Program-made: the position numbers and the translations under genes
Shown: positions 1-7,090 of the stretch, in pieces
Numbering within the stretch: the stretch's first letter is position 1
Layout of the letters: every line of letters begins with the position of its first letter
Assembly (NCBI GenBank): GCA_028823075.1
Contig: JAPKCE010000013.1
Coordinates: 1-15,267, forward strand
Reading direction: 5' to 3'
DNA: 15,267 nt
DNA from: Myxococcota bacterium
GTDB lineage: Bacteria; Myxococcota; UBA4151
Notes under the pieces: generated by a model
What the model was told of the DNA's origin: nothing
The model's database searches: none
Seen by the model: only the letters and a program-made list of their open reading frames with translations

Positions 1-233
1 TATCCACCGCGCAGCGCCCACGCTATATCGCTGCCCGAAGTCACAGCCTGTTCTAGGCTAAGTAGGCGTTGGGCGTCGTCGCCGGCGAGGTAAACCCCGG
101 ATTGTTGTTGGCCGATCCCATGTTCAGGAATAGCGCCGAGTTCGAACCCAGAAGCTATGGCACGAGCGGCCCCGAGCTCAACCCGACTTCGTTCGGCACG
201 GCCTGAAATTGCGAAAACCGATGCGCTGATCAT
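1..233 (-). CDS. LD-carboxypeptidase (peptidase S66 family), N-terminal part, cut by left edge
   Basis: S66 enzymes remove the terminal D-alanine from murein tetrapeptides during peptidoglycan recycling. Only the first 77 codons lie in the window; the minus-strand frame is open to the edge. The match is to the family's N-terminal domain: a short hydrophobic strand (ISASVFAIS), then a segment where the family aligns the sugar-peptide fold, LAGDDAQR at residues 49-56 (family pattern LAGxDxxR) and DIAWALRGG at 69-77 (family pattern ending in RGGYG). The catalytic Ser-Glu-His triad would lie further on and cannot be checked. I chose the ATG at 233 because AGGAG sits 5 nt upstream; an upstream in-frame ATG at 290 lacks such a site and would add 19 unlikely residues. 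The gene diverges from the metallophosphoesterase gene. Family assignment is fairly sure, exact substrate is not. Confidence 0.75.
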   Translation of the reverse strand, partial: MISASVFAISGRAERSRVELGAARAIASGFELGAIPEHGIGQQQSGVYLAGDDAQRLLSLEQAVTSGSDIAWALRGG

Positions 234-238
234 CGCTG

Positions 239-243
239 CTCCT
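239..243 (-). promoter_or_regulatory. Shine-Dalgarno site setting the start of the LD-carboxypeptidase gene
   Basis: On the minus strand the bases read AGGAG, followed by five bases (CAGCG) and ATG at 233. This favours the ATG at 233 over the in-frame ATG at 290. Confidence 0.6.
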
Positions 244-299
244 GTCCCAGAACTTGAATGCCTCGTGGTCGCTGGCGTCTGCTCACCCATGCTGTACAT

Positions 300-335
300 C
301 TCTTGTCGCCCTCTTGTCGCCTTGTCACCCCCCCC
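300..335. repeat. Tandem 11-bp repeat and C8 tract in the divergent spacer
   Basis: CTCTTGTCGCC occurs twice in direct tandem (300-310 and 311-321), followed by a partial, diverged copy TTGTCACC (322-329) that runs into eight consecutive C bases (328-335). It lies between the divergent LD-carboxypeptidase and metallophosphoesterase genes, 52 bp before the latter's start. It could be an operator or only a slippage product; the sequence does not decide. Confidence 0.5.
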
Positions 336-386
336 AAAACGTGGGCAGGTTCCACCCGCCCCTTTCGAGTTGAGGAAGCAAAATCC

Positions 387-1400
387 ATGCGCATTCTAGT
401 GTTGTTATCGCTTATCGCCGCCCCCGCCCTGGCACAAACCCCATTCGGCGCGGATAGTTCGCCGACTTCTTGGCGCCAATTGAGCGAGAAATACCGCTAT
501 AAGTGCCCCGGCCCTTTCACGACCATGAAAGAAAAAGACACCATCAAGGTCGTCGGCTTAGAAATTGAGCGCAACGGCAGCTCTTGGTCGGTCAACGGCG
601 AAACGAAAACTGTCGGCAAGCTGAAAATCGGCGTTCTCAGCGCCATCAAGGATGCCGGTCGGGACACCAAGAAAAACCTGGCGGCCTTCGCCAACTGGTT
701 CAAACAGAACAAAGTCGACCTGGTCGTCGCCAACGGTGACATCGCCCTCGATGAATTCGATCTCGAAGAGGTCTTTTTCGAACTCGGGAAGCTCGGGCTC
801 CCGGTGCTGGTCTTCGCCGGCAACTCTGAGAGCCGCACCAGCTTTAATCGTACCGCCACCGAAGTCGCACGCAAAGTACCGCAACTAATCAACGGCAACT
901 GGGTGCGCGAGTTGCGCTGGGGAAAATACAGCTTATGGACGCTGCCCGGCTACCACGACAAAAAATTCCTCTACGGTCGCAACGGCTGCCTCTACACCCG
1001 AAAAGACATCCGCTCTCTGGGCAAGGAGATCGGTAAAAACCGTAAACAGGTCAACGTCCTCTTAGCCCACGGCCCGCCGCGTTACAGCGGCAAAGTAAAG
1101 CTCGATGTGATCACCGACGGCAAGCATGTTGGCGATAAATGGATGACTAAACTGATCAAAGATTACTCGATTAAATGGGGAATCTTTGGGCATATCCTCG
1201 AGGCAGGTGCCACCTTAGCGACCAAGATGGGCAAAACCTCAGCCAAGGCGGGCAGCAGCCAAAAGTCCCTCTACGTCAACGCCGGCAGCGCCAACGGACT
1301 GCCCTGGGGCATGAACGACGGCTCAACCCTGCGCGGTATGGCCGCGATCATGACGCTCGACGGTAAAGTCGGGACGGTTCAACTCAAGACCATCAAATGA
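387..1400 (+). CDS. Secreted metallophosphoesterase-like protein with variant metal-binding motifs
   Basis: Predicted periplasmic or secreted calcineurin-like phosphoesterase fold, 337 residues; substrate unknown. A signal peptide is clear: basic start, hydrophobic core of residues 3-12 and an Ala-Leu-Ala cleavage site at 14-16. The phosphoesterase motif order is present but altered. The first motif, normally DxH, is S85-A86-I87 within LSAIKDA; GD is kept at 117-118; GNH(E) is GNSE at 145-148; the histidine motif is AHGPP with H228; the final GHxH is GHILEAG from G268. So several metal ligands of the standard family are missing. Cysteines at 40 and 201 could form a disulfide. I chose ATG 387 over the upstream in-frame ATG at 258 because GAGGAAG lies 8 nt before it and the signal peptide starts there. 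It shares an ATGA overlap with gpsA, so the two are probably co-transcribed and translationally coupled. The fold is likely; catalysis is uncertain. Confidence 0.75.
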   Translation: MRILVLLSLIAAPALAQTPFGADSSPTSWRQLSEKYRYKCPGPFTTMKEKDTIKVVGLEIERNGSSWSVNGETKTVGKLKIGVLSAIKDAGRDTKKNLAAFANWFKQNKVDLVVANGDIALDEFDLEEVFFELGKLGLPVLVFAGNSESRTSFNRTATEVARKVPQLINGNWVRELRWGKYSLWTLPGYHDKKFLYGRNGCLYTRKDIRSLGKEIGKNRKQVNVLLAHGPPRYSGKVKLDVITDGKHVGDKWMTKLIKDYSIKWGIFGHILEAGATLATKMGKTSAKAGSSQKSLYVNAGSANGLPWGMNDGSTLRGMAAIMTLDGKVGTVQLKTIK

Positions 1401-2401
1401 TCGCCACCGTCCTCGGGGCGGGCAGTTTCGGTACCTCGCTAGCAATTCACCTGGCTCGAAGCGGGCATCAGGTTCGGCTCTGGGGGCGACGCTCTGAGCA
1501 TCTAAACGCCAGCCAAAAAGCGGGTCATAATACGCGTTATTTGAGCAGCATCAGCTTTCCTGATGGCTTGGTTTGCCAGAGCGACTTACAACAAGCCCTT
1601 GAAAACACAGACTTGGTTGTATCGGCCATTCCAACGCAAGCGATCAGCAAGTTTTGGCGCCAAGCTGTCAAACTAACGCCGTCCGATGTGCCGATCGTCA
1701 ATGCAGCCAAAGGCATCAGCAGCGAAACGCTTGAGACCATCGACGAATTGTTGCGCGACATCTTGCCGCGCAGCGAAGCAGGGCGGCTTGTCTACCTTTC
1801 GGGTCCCTCATTCGCTTTAGAATTGGCGATGGGCAAACCGACGCTTTTGGTCGCGGCTTCGCGCAACGCCGAAAGTGCCGAGGCAGTACGCATCGCTTTT
1901 AGCGCTAAAAACGTAAAAGTTTATTGCAGCAATGATGTCATCGGTGTCGAGCTCGGCGGCGCGCTCAAAAACGTTATCGCCATCGCTGTGGGAATGGCTG
2001 ACGGCATGAACAGCGGCATGAATGCGCGCGCCGGTTTAATCACCAGGGGCCTGCACGAAATCAACCGCCTTGCCACGCGCTACGGCGCCAACCCGATGAC
2101 CTTGGCAGGTCTGGCCGGGATGGGTGATCTGGTGCTCACCTGCACCGGCCATCTAAGCCGCAACCGTCAGCTTGGGTTTGCTATCGGCGAAGGGCGCAGC
2201 GCCGAAGAGGCCATCGCGGCGCTCGATGGGCAGGTCGCCGAAGGGTTTTATACCGCTGCCGCTGTGGCTCGATTGGCGCAGCGAGATGGGGTTGAGATGC
2301 CGATTTGCGATGCCGTCGCGCGCATTCTCGATGGTCAGATCAGCCCAGCCGATGGCGTCGCCGAACTGATGGGCCGAGAAACGCGTTTCGAACGCGGTTG
2401 A
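1397..2401 (+). CDS. gpsA: Glycerol-3-phosphate dehydrogenase [NAD(P)+]
   Basis: Cytosolic enzyme that reduces dihydroxyacetone phosphate to sn-glycerol-3-phosphate, the backbone precursor of phospholipids. The 334-residue length is normal. The N-terminal Rossmann domain carries GAGSFGTSLA at residues 7-16, followed by the Arg-rich turn (WGRR, 29-32) expected for a family using NADPH or NADH. Further family hallmarks are NAAKGI with K105, LSGPSFA at 134-140, the catalytic lysine K191 in GGALKNV, and AGLAGMGDLVLTCT at 237-250 followed by SRNRQLG. The start ATG overlaps the stop of the phosphoesterase gene (ATGA), which fixes it. The stop TGA directly touches the stop of the convergent radical SAM gene. 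All expected motifs are intact. Confidence 0.97.
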   Translation: MIATVLGAGSFGTSLAIHLARSGHQVRLWGRRSEHLNASQKAGHNTRYLSSISFPDGLVCQSDLQQALENTDLVVSAIPTQAISKFWRQAVKLTPSDVPIVNAAKGISSETLETIDELLRDILPRSEAGRLVYLSGPSFALELAMGKPTLLVAASRNAESAEAVRIAFSAKNVKVYCSNDVIGVELGGALKNVIAIAVGMADGMNSGMNARAGLITRGLHEINRLATRYGANPMTLAGLAGMGDLVLTCTGHLSRNRQLGFAIGEGRSAEEAIAALDGQVAEGFYTAAAVARLAQRDGVEMPICDAVARILDGQISPADGVAELMGRETRFERG

Positions 2402-3964
2402 TCAGCGCTTACGGAGCTGCTTGATCGCTGTATTTGTGGCTAACATCTGCTCAGCACCATGCAGACCAAAAGCCACACCCCCATCGACACCCATCGGCGC
2501 ATGATCAGCGCCGACGCGCCCATCGGGGAAATACCCCAGTTCAGAAAAAGCTGCTCGATAAGCGGCAAACCCACCACCGGCCCGATGAGCTCGCAGCACA
2601 GCCTCGCCAACAGCAACACCGCCGCGAGCAAGCACCGACTCTACCCAACTCCAGCGCGAACTTACTGGGCGGATATTAACTCGCCCCTTCAGAAGCTTTC
2701 TAAGCAGTTTCAAACGCCGATCGCTCTCTTTGACACCAATAAACGGTGCGCAATACAAAGGGGTATTGCGTTTGGGCACCAACGGGCAGAGGCCGACATC
2801 GATGGGAAGAATCTTACTTAATTCTATTAATTCTAGCGCCAGAATATGCAGGTCTTCATCGCTCTCGGTCGGTAAGCCGAGGACCATATACACTTTCATT
2901 TTCATGAATCCGATGGCCTTCGCCTCATGCGCTACACGCTCGATATGCAGGTCTTCGGTCTTGCGATGAATCACCCGCCGTAAACGCGGTGAGGCCCCAT
3001 CGAGCGCCACCGTGATGCCGCGATAGCCGCCGGCGAACAAAGCTTCGAGCAACGGGCGCTTGAGCCGGTCGGCGCGCAGGCTGGAGATGCCTACCTGCAA
3101 ACCGCGATCAGCGAGTTCATTGACGATGGCGACAATGTCGCGATGGTCGGTTACTGCAGCGCCAACTAAACCAACTCGCTCAACGCCCGGCGGAACGGCG
3201 TCGAGCATATCCTGGGCGGCAACTGGACGCATGCCACCATTGGTGCTGCGCCGCATGACGCAATAGCTACATTGTCTCGAGCAGCCTCGCTCGGGCTCAA
3301 TAAGAAACATCTTTCGCAGTACGGTATGCTCCGCGACGATGGCCGAACGCGCTGGCAACAAGCGGTTGTCCGCCTTGGCCACGGGCAACATAAACGGGTT
3401 GCCCTCACCGGGAACCACCACCCCATCGAGGCCATCGAGCAGCTTTGCAAAATCATGCTTTGAAGCCCCCTCGATGCGCTGCAAAACCTCACCGATCAAG
3501 CCCTCGCCTTCACCGCAGATCAAAACGTCGACAAAGGGCAGCAGAGGCGCCGGATTAGAGAAGGTGAGCGGACCGCCGGCGATCACCGGCGCATCGCCCG
3601 GCTGCCGATCACGCCGCAAAGGCTCTAACTTCATGCGATCGAGCATCTCGATCATGCCAGCGATCTCAAGTTCATAAGCGATGCTAAAAGCCAGCGCATC
3701 GACGTCGGGCATCTCCCGAGCCAACTCATAAGCAAAAGGGCGACCGCTCTCATCAGCATCATTAAATGCGCGCAGAGGAGTCCAGTTTTCACAAGCTAAA
3801 ATGGAGCGCCATATCTGCTGAAAACCCAAGCTACTCATGCCCACATGATAACTTGATGGGTAGAGTAAGGCGCAGCGCTTGGGCGAGTCGGACCAGGGCG
3901 CTATAACCTTCTCGCTAGCCAGGCGAGAGCGCGGGTCATCTCCTTTACTATGAGATAAACTCAT
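2402..3964 (-). CDS. Radical SAM protein with N-terminal B12-binding-like domain
   Basis: Probable [4Fe-4S] radical S-adenosylmethionine enzyme of the large COG1032-type group, 520 residues, reaction unknown. The cluster motif CSRQCSYC gives cysteines 228, 232 and 235 (CxxxCxxC), preceded by the typical EPERG. The N-terminal part (about 30-200) resembles a B12-binding Rossmann domain: YPSSYHVGMSSLGFQ at 36-50 and GEGEGL at 151-156. I see no DxHxxG, so base-off cobalamin binding is doubtful. The radical SAM barrel spans about 215-440; the remaining 80 residues form a glycine-rich tail that I cannot assign. The start ATG overlaps the dnaX stop by four bases, so it is the second gene of a dnaX unit. 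Family is firm; substrate and link to DNA replication are not. A tRNA or metabolite modification role would be a guess. Confidence 0.85.
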   Translation of the reverse strand: MSLSHSKGDDPRSRLASEKVIAPWSDSPKRCALLYPSSYHVGMSSLGFQQIWRSILACENWTPLRAFNDADESGRPFAYELAREMPDVDALAFSIAYELEIAGMIEMLDRMKLEPLRRDRQPGDAPVIAGGPLTFSNPAPLLPFVDVLICGEGEGLIGEVLQRIEGASKHDFAKLLDGLDGVVVPGEGNPFMLPVAKADNRLLPARSAIVAEHTVLRKMFLIEPERGCSRQCSYCVMRRSTNGGMRPVAAQDMLDAVPPGVERVGLVGAAVTDHRDIVAIVNELADRGLQVGISSLRADRLKRPLLEALFAGGYRGITVALDGASPRLRRVIHRKTEDLHIERVAHEAKAIGFMKMKVYMVLGLPTESDEDLHILALELIELSKILPIDVGLCPLVPKRNTPLYCAPFIGVKESDRRLKLLRKLLKGRVNIRPVSSRWSWVESVLARGGVAVGEAVLRAHRAGGGFAAYRAAFSELGYFPDGRVGADHAPMGVDGGVAFGLHGAEQMLATNTAIKQLRKR

Positions 3965-6060
3965 AGGCCGAGATCGTCGACAGTGGCATTAAAGAGACTC
4001 ATGACAGCCTGTGTCGTTTCATGACCTCGCAGAGCGAGTTTTTCGCGAAAAGCCGGGTCTCGGTCGGCGCGCATTTGGCGCAACATGGCGCGCAGCATCG
4101 GCAACTGCTCGGCGTTCGGCTGCTGAACGCTCAGATTGGTAATCTCGGTACCCTGTAAAACCAACTCGCCAAGGTCGCCGCTAAGAGCCTCAATAAGACC
4201 TTCGGATTCACAGCCCAACACCAGTTTATTGTCCTCCTGACGAAGAGGGCCGAAGGGCACGAGGCGGCCCTTAAAAGGGTCGGGGAGAGCCGGGTATAGC
4301 GTCATCCAAAGCTTCATCAAACGAAGCGCCTCGCTGTCGAGTTGAGGTAGGTCTTGAGCCTCGTCCGAGCTGACATTGAGCTGCTTGGGGGCTGATTGGA
4401 CAGGTGCGGGTTTGGGCTGCGCGACCACCTCGACCGGCGCCGGCTCTAAAGGCTTAGCATCTTGCGCTTGGGGTGGACTCGAAGGCTCAGGGCTCTGACG
4501 ATCGGCGTCGATGCGTAAATCAGCGATGATCAACGTCAGAATCCCGCTTTGGGACAAAGCCGCTGCGATGTCCTTTTTGGAGCGATCTTGGCGTAAAATG
4601 CTCATCCGGGCGTCGTCCAAACGACCGGTCAACACGCCATCATTCAAACGCAAGCCGGCGAGCGCCAAGGTGGTCGCCAAGGGCTGGCTCGACGCCGCGA
4701 CAGCATGCAAAAAAGGTGCGCTGGGCATGGGCTGAACATGAGCTTGCGGGCGAGGTTCTAGCGACTCAACCGAACGCAAGCCCAAGGCTTTTTCTGGGGC
4801 CTGGCCGCTAGGCTTCGGGCGCGGTGACGGTGACGGTGACGGGCGAGGAGCCACGGGCTTAAGGACGGGGGCGGGGGCACGGGGCCGGTTTATGGGAGCC
4901 CCTGATCTGGAAGGGCTTGGAGTTGAAGAACTCCCTCCCTGAAGATGGTTGAGCAGTTGATTCAGGCTCTGCGCGTTCGCCGCGTCGGCCATGCGCAAGA
5001 TGGCCAACTCCAAAAGGGTCCGAGGGTGGCCCGAACGGCTGATTTCAGAGGCGGCGTCAAGGGCAATGCGCAGCCAGCGACGCAAGTGAAGCGGGTCCAT
5101 ACTGGTGATCATCTGCTGCATTTCGGCCAAGGCCACGGGGTCGAGGTCGAGCAGCTTGCCGGGCTCGCTAACTTCGGCGCAAACCACCAACGCCCGCACC
5201 TCGTTAACTAAGGCGTCAGCAAAACGACGCAGGTCAGAACCCGCGCTGTAAAGATCATCGAGTTGGGCCAGGGAGGCCGCGGCATCTTGATGGCTCAAAG
5301 CCGACAACAAGGCCAGTACCGCTCGTCGGTCGACCAAGCCCAGACATTCGGCGGCCAAGGCTCCGGTGACGACATCACTGGTGTAGGCGATCACCTGTTC
5401 GAGCAAACTCAAGGCATCGCGCATCCCGCCCTCAGCCGCGGCTGCGATAATGCGCATGGCCTCAAGGTCCACCTGCAAAGACTCGGCCTGACAGACGGTT
5501 TTGAGTTGGTCGATAATGCGCCGGGTCGGAATGCGCCGAAAATCATGGCGCTGACAGCGGGATTTGATGGTGTCGAGCACCTTATGGGGCTCGGTGGTTG
5601 CGAAAATAAAATGCACCGACGACGGCGGCTCTTCGAGCAGCTTTAACAGGGCATTAAATGCCTGGTTGGTCAGCATATGCACTTCGTCGATGATGAAGAT
5701 ACGGCAGCGTAGCGAAGGCCGCGTATAGGCAGTTTCTTGCAACTGACGGACATCATCGACACCGTTATGACTGGCGCCATCGATCTCTTGCACATCCAGC
5801 GCATGCCCCCCCGCAACCGACGTACAAGCAGCGCAAACCCCGCAAGGGTCCGCCGAAGGCCAGCGCTCGCAGTTGAGCGCCATCGCCAAAATGCGCGCCG
5901 CGCTGGTCTTGCCGACACCGCGCGGGCCGCAGAAGAGATAAGCGTGATGCACGCGTTCGCGCGTAATAGCGTTGGCCAGGGTCCGCCCAACAACCTCTTG
6001 GCCGATCAAGCCGTCAAAGCGTTGTGGTCGGTAGGTTCTCGCTAGCACCTTATAGCTCAA
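3961..6060 (-). CDS. dnaX: DNA polymerase III subunit tau (and possibly gamma)
   Basis: Clamp-loader ATPase that assembles the sliding clamp and, through tau, links polymerase cores in the replisome. The 699-residue chain shows the whole clamp-loader module: YRPQRFDGLIGQ at 10-21, Walker A GPRGVGKT at 45-52, a zinc module with C64, C73, C76 and C79, Walker B DEVHML at 125-130, LLKLLEEPP at 138-146 and sensor/arginine region SRCQ at 167-170. A Pro/Ser-rich linker runs about 375-440, with a short (Ser-Pro) repeat near 408-413. The C-terminal 200 residues are a diverged tau domain. The start is TTG at 6060, chosen because GGAGGT lies 5 nt upstream and the N-terminus aligns with the family. Its stop overlaps the downstream radical SAM start. 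A candidate frameshift arrangement inside the linker is reported separately. Confidence 0.96.
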   Translation of the reverse strand: MSYKVLARTYRPQRFDGLIGQEVVGRTLANAITRERVHHAYLFCGPRGVGKTSAARILAMALNCERWPSADPCGVCAACTSVAGGHALDVQEIDGASHNGVDDVRQLQETAYTRPSLRCRIFIIDEVHMLTNQAFNALLKLLEEPPSSVHFIFATTEPHKVLDTIKSRCQRHDFRRIPTRRIIDQLKTVCQAESLQVDLEAMRIIAAAAEGGMRDALSLLEQVIAYTSDVVTGALAAECLGLVDRRAVLALLSALSHQDAAASLAQLDDLYSAGSDLRRFADALVNEVRALVVCAEVSEPGKLLDLDPVALAEMQQMITSMDPLHLRRWLRIALDAASEISRSGHPRTLLELAILRMADAANAQSLNQLLNHLQGGSSSTPSPSRSGAPINRPRAPAPVLKPVAPRPSPSPSPRPKPSGQAPEKALGLRSVESLEPRPQAHVQPMPSAPFLHAVAASSQPLATTLALAGLRLNDGVLTGRLDDARMSILRQDRSKKDIAAALSQSGILTLIIADLRIDADRQSPEPSSPPQAQDAKPLEPAPVEVVAQPKPAPVQSAPKQLNVSSDEAQDLPQLDSEALRLMKLWMTLYPALPDPFKGRLVPFGPLRQEDNKLVLGCESEGLIEALSGDLGELVLQGTEITNLSVQQPNAEQLPMLRAMLRQMRADRDPAFREKLALRGHETTQAVMSLFNATVDDLGL
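4742..4797 (-). promoter_or_regulatory. Possible -1 frameshift element in dnaX
   Basis: On the coding strand, codons E423-K424 read GAA AAA and form a run of five A bases (4789-4793). After a 7-nt spacer, GCTTGCG (4775-4781) can pair with CGCAAGC (4742-4748) as a 7-bp stem with a 26-nt loop. A -1 slip after K424 adds seven codons and reaches TGA at 4766-4768 within that loop, giving a 431-residue gamma-like product. The slip site is not the classical A AAA AAG heptamer, so this is a hypothesis. Confidence 0.3.
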
Positions 6061-6065
6061 ATCTT

Positions 6066-6071
6066 ACCTCC
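6066..6071 (-). promoter_or_regulatory. Strong Shine-Dalgarno site supporting the TTG start of dnaX
   Basis: The minus strand reads GGAGGT, then AAGAT, then TTG (6060-6058). The near-perfect site at 5-nt spacing decides for the unusual TTG start; no ATG with comparable support exists nearby. Confidence 0.7.
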
Positions 6072-6245
6072 AAAATGCCCCGCTTGAGGCCCTTGAATCG
6101 ATGGCGCAACCGCCAACTGTACGCAAGGCCGCGCTGCGCGTTTATGGCTTCCTTTTCGCTGCCGATCTTCGACTGGTCATAGATACACTTGCCGGAGCAA
6201 TCGGCTTTGGCTAATGCGCTCGCCGAATGATCCTTTAGCTCTCCC

Positions 6246-6333
6246 GGAGAAATGGCCGAGTGGTCGAAGGCGTCGCACTCGAAATGCGATGTGGGGTGAC
6301 CCACCGTGGGTTCGAATCCCACTTTCTCCTCCA
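6246..6333 (+). tRNA. tRNA-Ser(CGA)
   Basis: An 88-nt class II tRNA reading UCG. The acceptor stem GGAGAAA (6246-6252) pairs fully with TTTCTCC (6323-6329). The anticodon stem TCGCA/TGCGA encloses the loop CTCGAAA with anticodon CGA at 6280-6282. A long variable arm (GTGGGGTGACCCAC) is typical of serine tRNAs, and the T-loop is TTCGAAT. CCA is encoded at 6331-6333. The discriminator base is T6330, where G is usual for bacterial tRNA-Ser. The preceding 185-bp spacer to dnaX shows no convincing gene; a plus-strand promoter is not clear. Confidence 0.95.
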
Positions 6334-6360
6334 ACGGGTTGGAGGATCATTCCTAGCTGC

Positions 6361-6448
<88 letters not shown>

Positions 6449-6449
6449 T

Positions 6450-6532
6450 GAAGTCGCGTGACGATCGAGCTACAAACTCCGCCAGGCCCGGAAGGGAGCA
6501 ACGGTAGTTAGCAAGATCGGGTGCGCGGCTTC
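6450..6532 (+). ncRNA. ffs: Signal recognition particle RNA (small bacterial 4.5S type)
   Basis: RNA scaffold of the signal recognition particle; it binds Ffh and FtsY in co-translational membrane targeting. The diagnostic domain IV apex is present: AGGCCCGGAAGGGAGCA around 6484-6500, with the GGAA tetraloop (6490-6493) closed by CCC/GGG and the asymmetric loop bases AGCA. The ends pair as a long stem: GAAGTCGCG (6450-6458) with CGCGGCTTC (6524-6532), then GATC (6463-6466) with GATC (6515-6518), and GCTA (6469-6472) with TAGC (6509-6512). At about 83 nt it is shorter than the 114-nt Escherichia coli RNA and lacks an Alu domain, as in most Gram-negatives. It follows tRNA-Ser(GGA) after a single base and ends in a T-tract. 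Exact mature ends are inferred from pairing. Confidence 0.92.
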
Positions 6533-6993
6533 TTTTTTTTTCGGCGAGAGCGGAAAAAACCGCTCAATTGCTCGGCAGCTTGAGGCTGAAGAACTCCGCT
6601 ACTGACCTCAAAGACATGATTTAAACGAGGATCAAGGCCGATGCTAAACAGGCTCTCGACTGCTCCTGCCTTTGGATCTTTAGTGGCATACACCAGCCGA
6701 TCAACCCGACTTAAAACAAGCGCCCCCGCGCACATAGGACAAGGCTCGAGGGTGACATACAAAGTAACGCCCGTAAGCCGCCAACTGCCGAGCGTGCGAC
6801 TGGCCATCTGCAACGCATCGATCTCCGCGTGCCCGACCGGGTTTTGATCCGCCTCACGGCTGTTCGAGCCGATGCCCACCACCCGCCCCTCAAACACACA
6901 AAGAGCACCCACAGGCACCTCTTCACGAGCCTCCGCTTGAGCCGCCAATTCTAGGCAGCGCTGCATATAGTACTGATCGACAAGGTTTGACAT
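6508..6993 (-). CDS. tadA: tRNA-specific adenosine(34) deaminase
   Basis: Converts A34 to inosine in the anticodon of tRNA-Arg(ACG), allowing it to read CGU, CGC and CGA. The zinc/catalytic motifs of the deaminase family are complete: H55-A56-E57 and P84-C85-P86-M87-C88; NPVGHAEIDAL and LYVTLEPCPMCAGAL are characteristic of TadA. Length from the ATG at 6993 is 161 residues, normal for the family. I prefer this ATG because the N-terminus then matches family length; an in-frame TTG at 7053 would add 20 unlikely residues. Neither has a good Shine-Dalgarno site, so the start is uncertain. The C-terminal RRKKKK tail and the stop lie antisense to the SRP RNA 3' end and its terminator. The gene sits between two serine tRNA clusters and about 210 bp from its presumed substrate tRNA-Arg(ACG). 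Confidence 0.93.
   Translation of the reverse strand: MSNLVDQYYMQRCLELAAQAEAREEVPVGALCVFEGRVVGIGSNSREADQNPVGHAEIDALQMASRTLGSWRLTGVTLYVTLEPCPMCAGALVLSRVDRLVYATKDPKAGAVESLFSIGLDPRLNHVFEVSSGVLQPQAAEQLSGFFRSRRKKKKPRTRSC
6524..6541 (+). terminator. T-tract terminating the tRNA-Ser/SRP RNA transcript
   Basis: The closing 3' strand of the SRP RNA stem (6524-6532) is followed directly by nine T bases (6533-6541). The long SRP hairpin plus T-run gives a rho-independent terminator. Its antisense encodes the lysine run near the C-terminus of TadA. Confidence 0.75.
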
Positions 6994-7080
6994 AAACAAG
7001 CGATGCCCGGCGGGAAGACACTGAGCCAGAGCTATTTCCGGTCTTGACCCCAACCAAAAGGCTAAGCGATTACATCAACC

Positions 7081-7086
7081 AGGAGG
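7081..7086 (+). promoter_or_regulatory. Perfect Shine-Dalgarno site of the microprotein gene
   Basis: AGGAGG lies four bases (CATC) before ATG at 7091. It is the strongest such site on the plus strand in the tadA-tRNA spacer and the main argument that the 24-codon frame is translated. A TTGACC at 7044-7049 could be a -35 element, but no good -10 follows. Confidence 0.5.
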
Positions 7087-7090
7087 CATC

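Noticed and set aside
258..386. N-terminal extension of the metallophosphoesterase from ATG 258
   Set aside because: It would bury the signal peptide 43 residues inside and lacks a ribosome site; ATG 387 has GAGGAAG at the right distance.
2434..2821. Plus-strand open frames opposite the radical SAM gene's C-terminus
   Set aside because: They are antisense to the radical SAM coding region, with no ribosome site, no domain and atypical composition.
4823..4842. GGTGAC hexamer repeated three times
   Set aside because: It lies in frame within the Ser-Pro linker of dnaX, a low-complexity protein segment. Three copies are too few to call a variable repeat.
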